Counted from the stretch's first letter, positions 12,360-23,959 are shown. The stretch is 64,000 bases of DNA from Cristatella mucedo (GCA_009760855.2 WPIO01000001.1:8153501-8217500); one strand, 5' to 3'. The notes: generated by a model not told the origin, from the letters alone. Translations and numbers: made by a program.

Positions 12360-15300
12360 CGATACCTACCGGAGGGCCTTATCCGGAGGGGCAGTTAGAG
12401 TCTTCCTGCATCCTGCGTTCGCCCTATCAACAGCTCGGCTATCAAACCTACGACTCGTAAGTTTAAAGCCCAGAAGGTTTGCGGTTGTATCTCATCCGCC
12501 GTAGCCCAGCACGTCGAGATACCTTGCCTGACGGCCGTTACCAAGGTCCAATCCAAATTCAAAGAGCCAGCGTCCGCCGGGCCCGATGCAAGCTGAGGAG
12601 AATACAAGCCACTTCATTGCCGTCGCCCAGTTGTTAGACAGCCTATTACATTCAGCCTACTAAATATCCGCTCGCTAAAAACCAAGGGGTTACTTATCCA
12701 CGCTCAGGTGGTCCAGGAGAAGATAGATGCATCTCTGCTTACCGAACTTGGATGAGGCCTTGTTCCAGTAGCTGTATTTCTGAGACCACTCCACCCGGGT
12801 TCTCATTCTATCAGTCCATGCGTCCTGACAAGGTTCGTGGCGGGGTTGCAATTGTTGTACGAGAATCGTTTGGCTATAAAATGTGCAGTTTCTCGCATGA
12901 GCCATCGTTTGGATCGGTTGCAATCAGGTCTTCATCAAAGACCTCCCCTCTCACTGTTGTGATATACCGGCCTTATTCTGGCTGTCTAAACTGGTTTATA
13001 GATGAGTTTTCAGAGTTCCTCGCTAAAATATTAGAATGTGACAGGCCCTTACTGATTTTAGGAGACTTCAATATTCACGTTGACAACCCTAGCAACAGCC
13101 AGGTCCGCTCATTTCTTGACTATCTGGAGAATTTTGGTTTGGGCCAATATGTTAATAATAGCACCCACGTCGGTGTCCACATTCTAGATCTTGAAATCAC
13201 TAAGGATGTCTTCCCCACGGACCTTGAGGTGTGCCCACTGACCCTCTCAGATCATTGTTTGGTCTCATTTACTGTTTCTTCTCCCTCAAACGTAGAGGGC
13301 AGTGTCGAATTTATCAAACGACGTAACTTACATAGCATTGACATGGACAAGTTTTGTAAATCTGTTTGTGATGCAGGTATTCTTGATCTGCATTCAGACC
13401 CGACCGACAGCCTCAATACCCTCACTGATGCTATGAACATAACACTCAGGAGTGCTCTTGACAAGCATCCTCCCGTTCACTCTATCCGTGTTCGAAGTCG
13501 TGGAGATTCCTTTCAATTTACAAAAAAACTCCTAAAGATGCGCCGGATTAAGCGCAGGCTTGAACGTCGTTTCCAGAAATCGGGGGTCTGGTGCAGATCT
13601 AGTTAATTACACTGACTTCCTTCGAGTTTACACCAGAAAGCCTAAACAAACCAGGGCTTTTTTTTCATTAGAAAGCTGAATTCCTGCCAGTCGGACACTA
13701 AACAGGTTTATAAGACAGTAAACCATTTACTGGCCTATGCTGAGAGGTCTGACTCTCCAGATATTAAGGACTCAGCCAAAATATTTTCAGCCTTCTTTAC
13801 TGAAAAAATTGTGTACATTCGTGCCTCTATAAGGCCCCATCTGACTAAAGCAATCGCGGTTCCACAACTTGTGACCTTCCTTACAAGGTTAGCTGAGGTT
13901 TCTGCATGCGATGTGGCTACTCTAATAAGGTCAAGCAAAAAGAGCTCGTCTCCTGAAGACCCTATACCTTCATCTCTGCGGTCTTCACTGGCAGACCAAC
14001 TTAGCCCTGCCATAACCAAGATTTGTAATGCTTCTTGTGGGAAAGGGGTTGTCCCCAAGTCCTTCAAATCGGCAATCGTTAGACCCATTTTTAAAAAGCT
14101 TGGATTAGACACACTGGTCCTAGCAAACTATCGCCAAGTTTCCCTTGTTCCTTTCTTCTCAAAAGTTCTTGAAAAAGTTTTTGCTAAGCAGCTGGTTGAA
14201 CATATTGAAAAGAATGAAGTGGCAGAAAAATTTCAATTAGGCTTCAAGAGGCAGCACTCCACTGAAACTGCTCTCCTCCGTGTTAACAATGACATTCTTC
14301 GTGGCAACGACGACGGGAATGTTACTGCTCTAGCTCTACTAGATTTGCCTGCTGCCTTCGACACCATTGATCATAAAGTTCTGCTTGAACGATTGAGAAC
14401 AACGATCGGTCTGGCAGACAAAGCACTGGTGTGGTTTAAGTCATACTTGTCTGACCGTGTTCAATCCGTGTCGTGTGGGGGTCAGGTCTCACACACGAGA
14501 AGGGTCATTTGTGAAGTCCCTTAAGGGTCTGTACTCGGTCCCTTGCTGTTCTCCATTTATACGCAACCTCTGGGAAAAGTGATTTAGGCCTATGGAATAG
14601 GATATCACTTCTATGCTGATGATACTCAGTTGTATTTGTCATTCAAACCGTCGGAATCTGCTGGCGCAACTGAGAAACAGAATGCTTGCCTTGCCGATAT
14701 TCAATCCTGGATTGCGGAAAACTTCCTGAAATTAAATGATGATAAAACCGAACTGCAGCTCACAGGACACTCTAAGCGTGTGGCTGGATTAAAAGGTTTT
14801 GCTATTCTAATAGGTGATGCTATTGTGCGACCATCACCACCTGCTCAAAATTCAGGTGTCGTTTTCGACCGCTGTCTTAATTTAAAAAGCCTCATTCAGA
14901 AGTCTGCTTCCATGGCTAACCATCACATCTGATCCCTATCCAAGATTAGGAGCTCTCCCACAGTGGCTTGTAAAATATTTAACTAGCTCTTTAGTTTTGT
15001 CTCGGCTTGATTATTGTAATTCTCTTCTGGCTGGGCTGCCAAAGAAAGCTATTAGGCCGCTGCTGCGACTTTGAACATGGCTGCAAGGCTAGTCTTCCAG
15101 TCCCAGCGGTTTGAGCACGTGTCTCCTTTGCTGAAAGAGCTAGGATGGTTGCCGGTTGAGCAACGGATACAGAGCAAAGTTCTTACGCTGACCCACAAGG
15201 CCCTCCACGGCTTGCCTCCTTCGTACCTAGCTGAACTGCTGCATCAGTTTCAGCCTGTTCGTGCCCTCAGGTCCTCTGTAAACAATAATTTAGCTGTCCA

Positions 15301-15665
15301 ATTCGTCCTCTTAAAGACCGTTGGCAATAGAAGCTTTAGCTCTGCAGGCTTGACTGTGGAACTTGCTTCCGCAATTCTTACGCAACGACAACTACTCTGC
15401 TACTGGCAACTATGGCACATCCTTTTCAGCGGTCCTGAGCTGCTACTTCTATGCTACTCACTACCTCAACTGCTCTCCTGACTCTGCTATGCTTCCCACT
15501 TTTTCCTTGTTACGTTAGACGAATTCTGTTGGCTACCGAATGCGTACCAAAAGCCGCTTAGGCTGAGTGTGATATACAAAACTCTATTGCGTAACACCCA
15601 CATGGTCTTTATGACTTTGTGTAGTTACAGACGGAGATACATTACAGTACATTACATGACATTAC
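12360..15665 (+). mobile_element. LINE family A, near-complete CR1/L2-type element
   Basis: This is the fullest family A copy. A coding frame can be followed from about 12447. The endonuclease starts near 12640 ('LLNIRSLKTKG', then 'LLTEL'), with a one-base loss near 12745 shifting the frame. It continues in the 12752-13606 frame with the motifs GGVAIVV, LLILGDFN and SDH expected of an apurinic-endonuclease-like domain. The reverse transcriptase follows at 13811-14932: [33 protein letters not shown] and YADDTQLY (near 14610-14640). The C-terminal region carries 'ELGWLPVEQRIQSKVLTLTH' (about 15140-15200). The 3' UTR ends in an imperfect 'acattac' repeat at 15640-15665. The copy is dead: there is a stop near 12593, frameshifts near 12745 and 13580, a stop replacing Q in the 'VPQGSVLGP' motif (14521), and a further stop near 14585. 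Assignment to CR1/L2 rather than Jockey rests on motif wording alone. Confidence 0.9.
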
Positions 15666-15669
15666 GTTG

Positions 15670-16140
15670 CTTAGCCAGCTCACTGTTTTACTGAATCGGC
15701 AATTCACCTGATCAGTTACTGACCACAGATTTTAACACGTATATGAAAAGACGGAGGCCATGAATTCCTGAAATATTGTCAATAAAATATTCAGTTCCGT
15801 TAGAATATTTGTGGGATAAGCAAGGTTATTCAAAATGCGGCTGACTGGCGTTCCTTTTAATTACCTGTACTGAGCTGAAGGTGTAAATACTACCAGTCAT
15901 ATACCAATGCAGAAGAAGTAAAATCAAGTGCATAACTTGAAACTTTACCTTAGCCATGGTCAAAGAAGAAAAGTGCTCAATGTGAGATTGCTTTAGGCAG
16001 CAACAGAAAAGGTAGGTGGGGATAAGACAGCTTAGGAAATTGAAAACTAACGAATAGATCTTCATAATGCATCAGCAATACTAAAAAAAGCATATGAACG
16101 CACCTTTCAATACTTATTTTACTTAACATAAAATATTATA
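15670..16140. other. no gene seen
   Basis: The minus frame at 15826-16065 encodes a hydrophobic N-terminus (MKIYSLVFNFLSCLIP) that could resemble a signal peptide, but the sequence is AT-rich and I find no splice context or homologue. I do not call a gene. Confidence 0.35.
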
Positions 16141-16200
16141 CTCCTAGCTAGATTGGCCCACTGGTTAGGGTGCTCGCCTCAACCAAGGTCGTGGTCTCTA
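16140..16200 (+). mobile_element. SINE family 1 head fragment
   Basis: 'ggcccactggttagggtgct' followed by 'cgcctcaaccaaggtcgtgg' matches the tRNA-like head of the SINE at 17455-17602 (read on its minus strand). There is no tail, so this is a truncated copy. Confidence 0.5.
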
Positions 16201-16394
16201 GCAACGTGGCATACGTGATGATGAAAGATGCGTTCAAATCAAATTTCTAAATCGCATCATGGTTTTCAGACTTTTCTAATATTGCTGTATGGTGTGAGTT
16301 AACATGTATTTGACATTTTTAGATCAGAATTCATTCTTCTTGTTATATTCAAGTAGTACCTCTCACTAGACAGTTACATCATGCAAACAGCAAA

Positions 16395-16790
16395 GTCAGC
16401 CTACTTTAAGCTATGTATAATGCTACTACTCTAGCCTGCAGAGATATTGATGCCGCATTTAAGTCAACCCGTTCATTTCTGACACTCCACCTTGACCTCT
16501 GCAACTCAAATACTTGAACGTTTTCCGGCCTGTGTAAAAAGGCACTTACACTTGGTTCATTACTTGGCTGTTAGGCTTATCGGTCAGTGAAGTTGCAAGT
16601 TGCCACGTCACACTACTTCATACCAACCTGCGAATTTTCCCATTAATCATCGTATGGACTACATGGTTTAGTCACTCTCGTTTAGCGCCCTATATCCTCT
16701 AGCTACCGGCTACCCATACAAACTACTTCAGATCAGGCCTGGGATCTGGCCGACTGCTCTTCCAACTGTGGTTGTTCAGTTGTGCCTCTG
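16395..16790 (+). mobile_element. ancient LINE B-related fragment inside the duplication
   Basis: Resembles the LINE B stretch encoding 'HITPLLADLHWLPVKQRIDF' at nucleotide level ('cactacttcataccaacctgc...gactacatggtttagtcactc'). The matching fragment at 48880-49130 occupies the equivalent place in the other duplication copy, so this insertion predates the duplication. Confidence 0.55.
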
Positions 16791-17289
16791 ACCTACTTCA
16801 AAGGCTTGAAAGACTGTATCTTTAATTTTTATTATCTAAAGTCGGGTTACTAGCTCCCACAAAACCTTAAGACATCCCCTAACTTGACCTTTAAGAAAAA
16901 TTATAAATCCACCTGTTATTTACAGCATCGATTGGTCGGAATGAATCGGCTTTGGTAAGCTTAGGCAAATAGACACTCGGGATGCTATTACTAAACGGTC
17001 AACGATTCTTGCTGTAATGCTTATTTGAGTACCTACACATAGATGACTTACAGGATTAGCCAAAGGATTTAGGTGCTGGTTAAAAAAGCAGGTAGGGGTG
17101 GATACAATTTTTTGACAGGTCACGGGCTTGAGCGACACTTTCAATGCAAAGTGCTTAGGTAGAGAATATGTTGTCCTAGTTATCCTTACCAATGAATTAC
17201 ACAGTATTATTTATAAATAAATTATTAAATATATATATGAATTTGTCCAATAAATATGGTGTCAAAAGTAATAGCGAGTAAAGAAGAAC

Positions 17290-17440
17290 TGTTAGCAACC
17301 ACATTTATGTGCAACCAAAAAGTGTAATGGGCACATCCTCCTGTAGTTAGCAATGTAGGTTCGTTCACTTCAGGATTCAAACCACGAACTTTGTCATGAG
17401 CAAGGAATACCCTTATTACTCCTGATTTAGCATGGCCATC
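17290..17440 (-). mobile_element. SINE family 2, decayed
   Basis: Counterpart of 49375-49510 in the other duplication copy. The retained B-box region reads 'ggattcaaaccacgaactttgtcat' on the plus strand. The head is largely lost. Confidence 0.4.
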
Positions 17441-17454
17441 TAAAAAAATATAAA

Positions 17455-17602
17455 AATATAATTCATTTATATAGCGCCCCAAGATAACTTAATCTCTATT
17501 CAGGCGCTTCACATATGCCTCGGGGCTCGAGCCCACGACCTAAGTCTGACCTTGGTCGGGGCGAGCACCTTAACCGCTAGACCAAACCAGCTCGTCATTC
17601 GT
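17455..17602 (-). mobile_element. SINE family 1 (tRNA-derived, LINE B tail)
   Basis: Read on the minus strand, the head carries an A box 'tggtctagcgg' (about 17588) and a B box 'ggctcgagccc' (about 17528), so it is a tRNA-derived pol III promoter. The 3' part, 'gcgcctgaatagagattaag' then 'ttatcttggggcgctatataaatg', matches the terminal block of LINE family B ('gcgcctagagagagattaag' then 'ttctctgatggcgctttatcaagtg'). It is absent from the equivalent site in the other duplication copy, so it inserted after the duplication. Confidence 0.8.
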
Positions 17603-17639
17603 TAAGTGCGAATCTTTGAAAGGCAAGGTCCACAAAATA

Positions 17640-18810
17640 TTAACCTGGCGGTGGATAGAGCCCCCCAAGATTGATCATGCAGGAGACGAGCTTGATCACA
17701 CTCACAGCCCTACAAAGAAACATGTGAGTATCAACTGATCCTCATTCTAACACAGAGCCCAGCAGAAAGCTTATGTACAACGTTCACTCTGTGGGCTGCA
17801 TAGAATGTGAGCTCGTCGTTCGTCGCTGAAAAGAACGAACCTACAATGGCTGAAATAACAGGTTTCAGGGTGATAGGGTGACCGATCGATTAAATTTAAA
17901 AACCACGGTTTAAGTTTAATCTGACGATATATGTAAATTTAAAAATAAACCTGATAAACAAGACTTTATTGTTTGTATATGAGATTTTAGAACTTAGTGC
18001 TGCTGCGATTGCTTTGGGTGCTTACGGTGAAATGAGAATAGCTCAAATTAATGTCAGGGAAGTTTCTAAATTTCCTTGGCGTAAATTTGTGTTAAAGCTT
18101 GAGAAAATAGCGACGCCGAAAGGTACCACTTGTTTTTTAGTTATACAATAATTGCTACCCGATTCTTGCGCATAATTCACTCGATTGTTAGTGTAGGCAG
18201 CTAAATTTCAGGTTGCTAAATAAGCCATGCCGTGGTAGTTTATCAAGATCATTATCAGTTTTTGAGTTATAATCACTTGAAGCAAGACATGACGTAAACC
18301 CCGCCAAAAAAGATAACATGCTATATAAAGGGATATCTATTCGGTTGTATTGTATGCCTCCTACTGGTCATGTGTGGTCCTCTTCGGCTACACAATAAAG
18401 AGCTATACCTGATCCAATACGGGGTAGCTACTGATGATATTAGGATTATTGATGGCTCCCGACAGTAAGCGTACCTTGTCGAATGTACGTTTTGCTACCT
18501 CAGCTTCAAGACTCTGGCTTGAAATGGCTCAGTCGTGCGTCTGCAAGCTCTAGCATGCATTACAAATCCAGCTAACTTCATTGGAATAACGTAGGTTTAA
18601 AGCGGCTGATGATTATTCGAGACTATAATGAATGCATGTACCATACATATCATGCACTGTGCAGTGATGGATCTACATCTAGCGACGAACCCAACTAACA
18701 TCCGTGCTAGTGACATACTTTCAGGATCACTCGGCGTAAAATAAATACCTGTAGAAGAATATTAATGGACTTAAGGGCTAAACTGATTGCTGCTCGCAGA
18801 GATACAATTG
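17640..18810. other. duplicated non-coding DNA upstream of WAP gene 1
   Basis: I see no gene. The stretch aligns with 49530-50330 and 51890-52130 of the paralogous copy. The block at 18816-19050 just before the start codon is well conserved in both copies and holds a 'ccaat' motif at 18998; its right half is also seen before the pseudogene copy (30700-30780). It is a plausible 5' UTR and promoter region. Confidence 0.4.
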
Positions 18811-19053
18811 CCTTATGCTAAAAGCGCCCCCAGATGTCGGGCGTCAGTCGATAGGGGCAAAGCGGCTGTGTTCCATTTAGGCCGACCATTAGATACTCCC
18901 TGGTGCCGGTAGAAAAGGGTAATCAGACTTCCCCCGCTGGCACCAGCATTGTTCTTTATTTCCTTAAAGGCTTGGTAATCAAGCCGTCCGGTGTAGAACC
19001 AATTGCTGCTCAATCGCATAGGAAGTGAGTCCACAGCTCGTCAACTGAGTGGC

Positions 19054-21364
19054 ATGGCGTTGAAGGTAAATACAGTTGCTAGTTTCATCATTCGGGTTAA
19101 GCTGTTTAAGTTAAAATTGTAGTCTGTCGACAATTTAGTGAGAGAAGTGGAGTCATCATGATGATGTAAACGTTAAAGGTCAAGTAAGTACAGAAGCTGA
19201 CGATTTGACACAGCGTAGGGTGTGTGTTTTTTGTTGCAGCAACTTCTACTGCTTCTTTCGACTGCCGAACTGGTCCTTAACATAGCCCAAGTAAGACTTA
19301 GTTTTTGGAGTCAATGGCCTTGCATGCAAAGAGGTCTTCATGCAGATTCTTGATAAAGACTCTTCTTTGTGCATACAGGCTGGCTACCTGCAGTGCCCAA
19401 AATTTACCTGTGGGCTTTGTGAGTTTGAATCGATGAGCTCTAAGATAGCCGCACTTGGCCGTCCATGTAACACCAAGAGCGACTGTGGTCTGTACGAAGT
19501 GTGCTGCTACAAGGCTCCTCATGGATCGTTTTGCACCAAAGGTGTTGACCCGTATCCACGTGATGGTAAGACATTTATTTGTTAAAGTTCAGTTTTGTGC
19601 CTTCCACTAGTTAGGCTAATCATTCGTTGGTCAACAATATGGGGACCATGCATGTGACCAATTGAGTATACCTCAAACTGGTGTGTCAGTTTGTTTTTGG
19701 ATGGTGGTTATTGTCACCTAATAATGGCAATAATAATAGAACATTTTACATAGCAACCTAAGAGACCTCGATCTCTTTCTGGGCTCTTTACAATTTTTGA
19801 CCTGAGTTTACCTATATTTGATGTCCTAAAACAGGCTGATTGATGTGAGAAGTGGCGAATATAGGAAAGAAAAACTCAGTCCTGGTTATAATGTAGTATG
19901 TAAGCATTACCAAGGTCTGTTTCTAGAGTATTGCACCTAAATTCCCCAAATCAAAGACAAGCTATATATACTTTATTATTTGCTAAGATATTTTAGTAAC
20001 ATCTAGAAGTAGCATTGAATACCGTGCAACTCCTTATAAATCATAGCTGTGGTTAGTATCATAGGGCTCTGTACCTCAAAGTCAATATGGGAATTGTAAA
20101 AAGTCTCTCTGAAACTAAGGTTAACTTTAACAGCTTAATTTACCCTGCTCCTGCGAGGGTTCATTCACACTTACTCGTTCACTAATAAATATAATTAGAT
20201 ATGATTGGCATAAAATTAATAAAACACACTGATTACTGAAATTTTAAAGTACACTCGTTTAATTTGAAGATGGATTAGAGAAGACTAAGCATTAATAGCA
20301 GCAGTATCATGAGAAAATCATAAGGTAACAGCGTCAATTGAGGAATACTTAAAGTGGTCCGCCAAAATGGTTAGATCAGATAAGCAAGGTGTGAAGGGGG
20401 ATGAATAAGCAGGCCGACAGCTTGATCAGTAGATCTAGGAATGGTTTTTCTTGCAACTGTCTGCACGTTTGCTGTATTACTGCTGCAAACTCCAGAAACA
20501 CATGATTTTGTAGACTCTCTTGAAAAGAGCTTGTGCCACCACATGTCTTGCTGGGATCTTACTCGTACTAATACTTTCATTTATGTTTACCTTGAAAGGC
20601 TCATTTCCTCAACAATCTCATTGAATGGACGCTTGTTCAAACTATCAGAATTTATATTGAAATCCGAATACTGTAAAGGGTATTTTATTAATAAACTATT
20701 TATTTTCTCATTCAGCACTAAACTTTTAAGTCGTCATTGGTTTATTCCAAGCCAAATAATTTTTTTAGTGCTTCAAGCAATACACGAAATGAGTTGGTAC
20801 TCACTAAACTTAGTTAAATTTTTTATTCTCTTTTCAGGATAAAGAAGAATAGATTTTTGTATTCAATTAAAAGATAACAAATGTATAATTGGTATAATTA
20901 CATACACACACATATAAAAATATATTTGTATATAGGTAAGAATTTTAATACAATATATATTATATAAAAAAGCTCACATATATTAAACTGCATGCCGTTT
21001 TATTTAGTCTTGCTCAGCTGCAGCCACACTTAATTGCTTAACTAACTTGGATTTCGACCAGCAACATAAATTCACTGTTTTAAATTTGCATGCAGGAAAA
21101 GGACAAATGAGCATTAAATTGCAAGTTCCCTCTTACATTTACTAGTTAATAAATGGTACTGAAAGTATTTATACTTATATATTTGCTAAAATTGTAATAT
21201 GTTTCTCTTAAGGTGTCTGCCCAGCTATACAAGAACTCTCTCTAGAAGAGTACTTTCTTCAATGCCCAGCTGACTACGGCGGCGAATGCATATACGATGA
21301 AGAATGTACCGGAAAGCAGAAGTGTTGTAAACAGCCATGTGGATACCAATGTATCAATGTATAG
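19054..21364 (+). CDS. secreted WAP-type (four-disulfide-core) protein, gene copy 1
   Basis: The four exons are 19054-19065, 19240-19290, 19379-19565 and 21213-21364, encoding 133 residues. All introns are GT-AG (AAG|gtaaat, ttgttgcag|C, CAA|gtaaga, catacag|G, GATG|gtaag, ctcttaag|G), with phases 0, 0 and 1. Exon 1 gives MALK; exon 2 gives 17 residues with a hydrophobic core (QLLLLLSTAELVL), so together they make a signal peptide. Exon 3 encodes eight cysteines, including a C-x5-C-x5-CC core (RPC..SDC..VCC), a variant WAP domain. Exon 4 is a full WAP pattern: C-x14-C-x7-C-x5-C-x5-CC-x3-C-x3-C, ending CINV and a stop. WAP proteins are secreted protease inhibitors or antimicrobial proteins; which applies here is unknown. 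The start was chosen because the ATG, its donor and every exon length recur in copy 2. Gene prediction by single open frames would miss exons 1 and 2 and wrongly start exon 3 at 19340. Confidence 0.8.
19735..19800 (-). mobile_element. LINE B / SINE 1 tail fragment in WAP gene 1 intron 3
   Basis: 'taagagacctcgatctcttt' followed by 'ctgggctctttaca' after an ATA-rich lead matches the inverted terminal block shared by LINE B and SINE family 1. It is only the last 60 bases. Confidence 0.5.
20441..20842 (+). other. 133-codon open frame in intron 3, status unknown
   Basis: Lies inside the third intron of WAP gene 1, in a stretch with no counterpart in the paralogous intron. It begins with a hydrophobic, signal-peptide-like segment (MVFLATVCTFAVLLL) and ends with further hydrophobic stretches. 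I recognise no domain. AT-rich DNA yields such frames by chance, so I do not call it a gene. Confidence 0.15.
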
Positions 21365-21445
21365 ATTCCTCTTGCAGAAATCTCATAAGGAGTTATACAG
21401 CAATCTGATCGGAATGATTTACGTATACAAGAATGTCGGGCTTTA

Positions 21446-21451
21446 AATAAA
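21446..21451 (+). promoter_or_regulatory. polyadenylation signal AATAAA of WAP gene 1
   Basis: Canonical AATAAA 82 bases after the stop codon, in a conserved 3' UTR. The aligned position in copy 2 reads 'aattgtaaa', where the hexamer is lost; the nearest alternative there is ATTAAA at 54155-54160. Confidence 0.55.
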
Positions 21452-22309
21452 AATTTGGGCTTCCCAACTCGTGTTGCAGTCTCAGAAAAGGATTTTTCCA
21501 CTATTACAGCGAATTATAAAATGACTATTATATCGGTAAGATAGCACGTCTGCTTTTTCAGTTTGTTTTTATTGGTGAACTCACATTTTCAAGGGCGTAT
21601 CTAGGTCGATGAGGCTGAAGTACGGCAGCTGTCGCGACAATTACGCAACTATACTTAAGCATCTTTACAACATCGCAGGCAAAAAATGATTTTGGGGGCT
21701 TCTCTACGACAGTGCATTAGCGGAGAAATTTTGGCTAAATGTTTGGTGCAAGCATTTTAGGGTAGTCGGTCAAGGTACTGCAAGCCGTTTAGCCTAAATG
21801 TGTCACGCTACTGTTTATCGCGATAGCTACGCGTTCTCTACCTTATTGCTCCATGGAAAGTGTTTATTTCTTAAAGGTTGCCTACAAAAGCTTAGCGAGC
21901 GTATCCGAAAGGAGCATCATCCAAGGACCAATACCAGCATGTGTAGTTACTGAATATTTTTAAAGAATCGAGCCTTCCAATATTTTACTTCTAGTTTTAA
22001 TGTCAGTCACTTGGAAGTTTTGCTTGTTCATAACCACATGGCCACGAAGTAAAACATTCGTCTCTATGCCATGTGCAAGAGAATATTTTTTTTTTAAATT
22101 GCGAACAATCATCATATTCACTAGGCAGTCTGTGACACCTTATACCTCAAGCAGATAACTGATACACTGTTATAAGAAATTTAGCTAGGAAAGGCTAGCA
22201 ATTTATCTCCTGTAGCTTCGTAAAGCCAAGCGGTGTTACGCAAGATAACTGTATCCAGCGGCGGAGCCAGGATTGTTTTATGAGTGGGAAAAGCCAGCAG
22301 TAAAAATGA

Positions 22310-22395
22310 AAACGCTAAAAATGATAAATTTGTTCTAGCTCACTCAGAGAATTCAATCTATTTCAATGCACTTTACGTAAGCTGCAAGTGCACAT
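22310..22395 (-). mobile_element. LINE B 3' tail fragment
   Basis: 'ctcactcagagaattcaatct' then 'gcactttacgtaagctgcaa' matches the inverted 3' terminal block of LINE B (compare 44180-44240). The copy is very short. Confidence 0.5.
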
Positions 22396-22439
22396 AGAAC
22401 AAACCACCAAAAAATAGCTTAGCTTTTCAGAAACGGGTA

Positions 22440-23800
22440 CTTGCTTTGGTACTCGGTGGTCTGGCGCGTGTCACAGAGAGCGGGCTCTCGCAAAACGAAC
22501 AGCCTCGGTCTCGGCCTTGTGTCAATATGCGGAAACTTCATGATTCCGGTCGTGGGTTCAGATCTCCTAGCAAAGGGCGTCCTTTACTACTCGCTGCCAG
22601 CGTAAGCGGTTGCAGCCGGGCATGCCCTGCCGCTATATAAAAGAGGCCGTTTAATCGGCTAGACTCCCTTTACTTTAGCGACCGAGATGGCAGCTACCTA
22701 GTCCGAGGCCGAAAAAGTGCACAACCCTACGGAAGTCACTCGTCGCTCTGGCGAGCTACATTAGTGCTACCACCGAAAAAGCTGCTGGGTCATGGAGCGG
22801 ATAACTTTGGCGTACCAGTGTTTACGGAGCGGTGCGCCTATTTGACCCCCGAATGAAAGCTCTCGGGCACGACTTGCAAAAGCGCGAAACCAGTCGGTTA
22901 GACCGACCCAGATAGACTTCGTATAGAAACCGCCGCCATCTGTTTCTGTGGACATTGCGAGGCCGTGCACAGCTTGTGCTGCGAGCCTGTCCTCACTTAG
23001 CCCTCTGACGTCGCCTGCTATATCGTCATGCCGTCACACCGCCTTCCATCCAAAGTCCACCGCTATCTACACCTGGCTTTGTTCAAGCACGTTTTAGTCA
23101 TTATTAGGCGGAAAGTTTGGTCCAGATCCGAACCGTCTATTCGCCGTAGAAGGGAAGGGTGAAGCAGTCCAATCAGGCCCTTCAGAGAGCAGAGAGCTGA
23201 TTGTCCGCTCTGACCTAGTTGCGGGCTGAGACTCTGTCCTTCGTTGCCTCTACCGAGATTGGCGTGGGGTCGGACGTGGCTGCTAATCGGTACCAGCTAC
23301 GCCTAGCAGATCGGCAAGCCTTTTAGTTGGATGGCCGGCAAGTGCAGCTTGGTCTGACATCATCGCTAATTATCGAGCAACTGACTCGGATAGCCGGCGC
23401 TTGCCGAAGTTTTCGGTGCAGCTTTTTAGTTCTACAGCTGTCTGCTCGCTCGGTCACCAGCGGTGGCTTCGAGCTGCGGGTGGGCCACGGCTCGGGTCTG
23501 CTACTTCGCTAGCTTCGCGACACACCTGAACATACCAGAAGCCTGCGGACTGAAAGCCAGAGGCGGCCAGTGTGCGATTGCAGCGGACCCTGTGAAGTAC
23601 CGGCATGAGCGATGCCGCCGCCTCCACCATCTGCTCCAGCTCAAGTGAGCTGCACAAAGGCAGCGAGCGGAAGTGCGAGCAATGCAGCAGTAGGTCACGT
23701 ATCGTGCGAGGAAATTGCTGTCACGAGGGACGGCTGAGAATCGTTGAGGATCGGACTTCAACCCTTGATACTGTTGTCCAAATAATGTGACGGTATAGAT
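22440..23800 (+). mobile_element. GC-rich degenerate region, probable LTR-retrotransposon promoter and gag relic
   Basis: Sharply more GC-rich than its flanks. A strong TATA box (TATATAAAAG, 22634-22643) is followed by many short frames on the plus strand broken by stops and frameshifts. Near 23540-23648 one frame reads EACGLKARGGQCAIA then KYRHERCRRLHHLLQL, which resembles the CxxC...GH/LHH.F zinc-knuckle region of Ty3/gypsy-type gag proteins with some ligands lost. No protease, reverse transcriptase or integrase was found, and no paired LTR. Identification is an inference; an unrelated GC-rich transposon or decayed host gene remains possible. Confidence 0.35.
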
Positions 23801-23959
23801 TTAATAGCGTGACTTATGATAGTGCTGAACAGGCAGATGACTGTAGTTAGTGCCTATTCACAGCAAATATAGCAATTTGTGAATGCCTTGAGCGTGCCGC
23901 TCAAGAAGACCTGTTGTCGTATACCGAAGCGATGATCAGGATCTAGCAACTAACACTCT

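Larger units (their letters stand above)
16300..22160. repeat. segmental duplication, copy 1 (carries WAP gene 1)
   Basis: Collinear with 48780-54910 in the same orientation. Anchor pairs are 'ttagatcagaattcatt' (16320/48799), 'atatggtgtcaaaag' (17256/49318), 'tgtggtcctcttcggcta' (18372/50132), the gene exons, and 'gcatcatccaaggaccaatac' (21915/54669). Non-coding parts are clearly diverged while the exons are well conserved. A SINE (17455-17602) and extra intron sequence (about 20300-21000) are private to this copy. Confidence 0.85.

Noticed and set aside
13735-14112. 125-codon minus frame
   Set aside because: Antisense shadow of the LINE A reverse-transcriptase coding region.
19340-19585. 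WAP protein starting at the ATG at 19340
   Set aside because: The first 13 codons lie upstream of a splice acceptor (19378) that is conserved in copy 2, where no equivalent ATG frame exists; the true N-terminus comes from two upstream exons.
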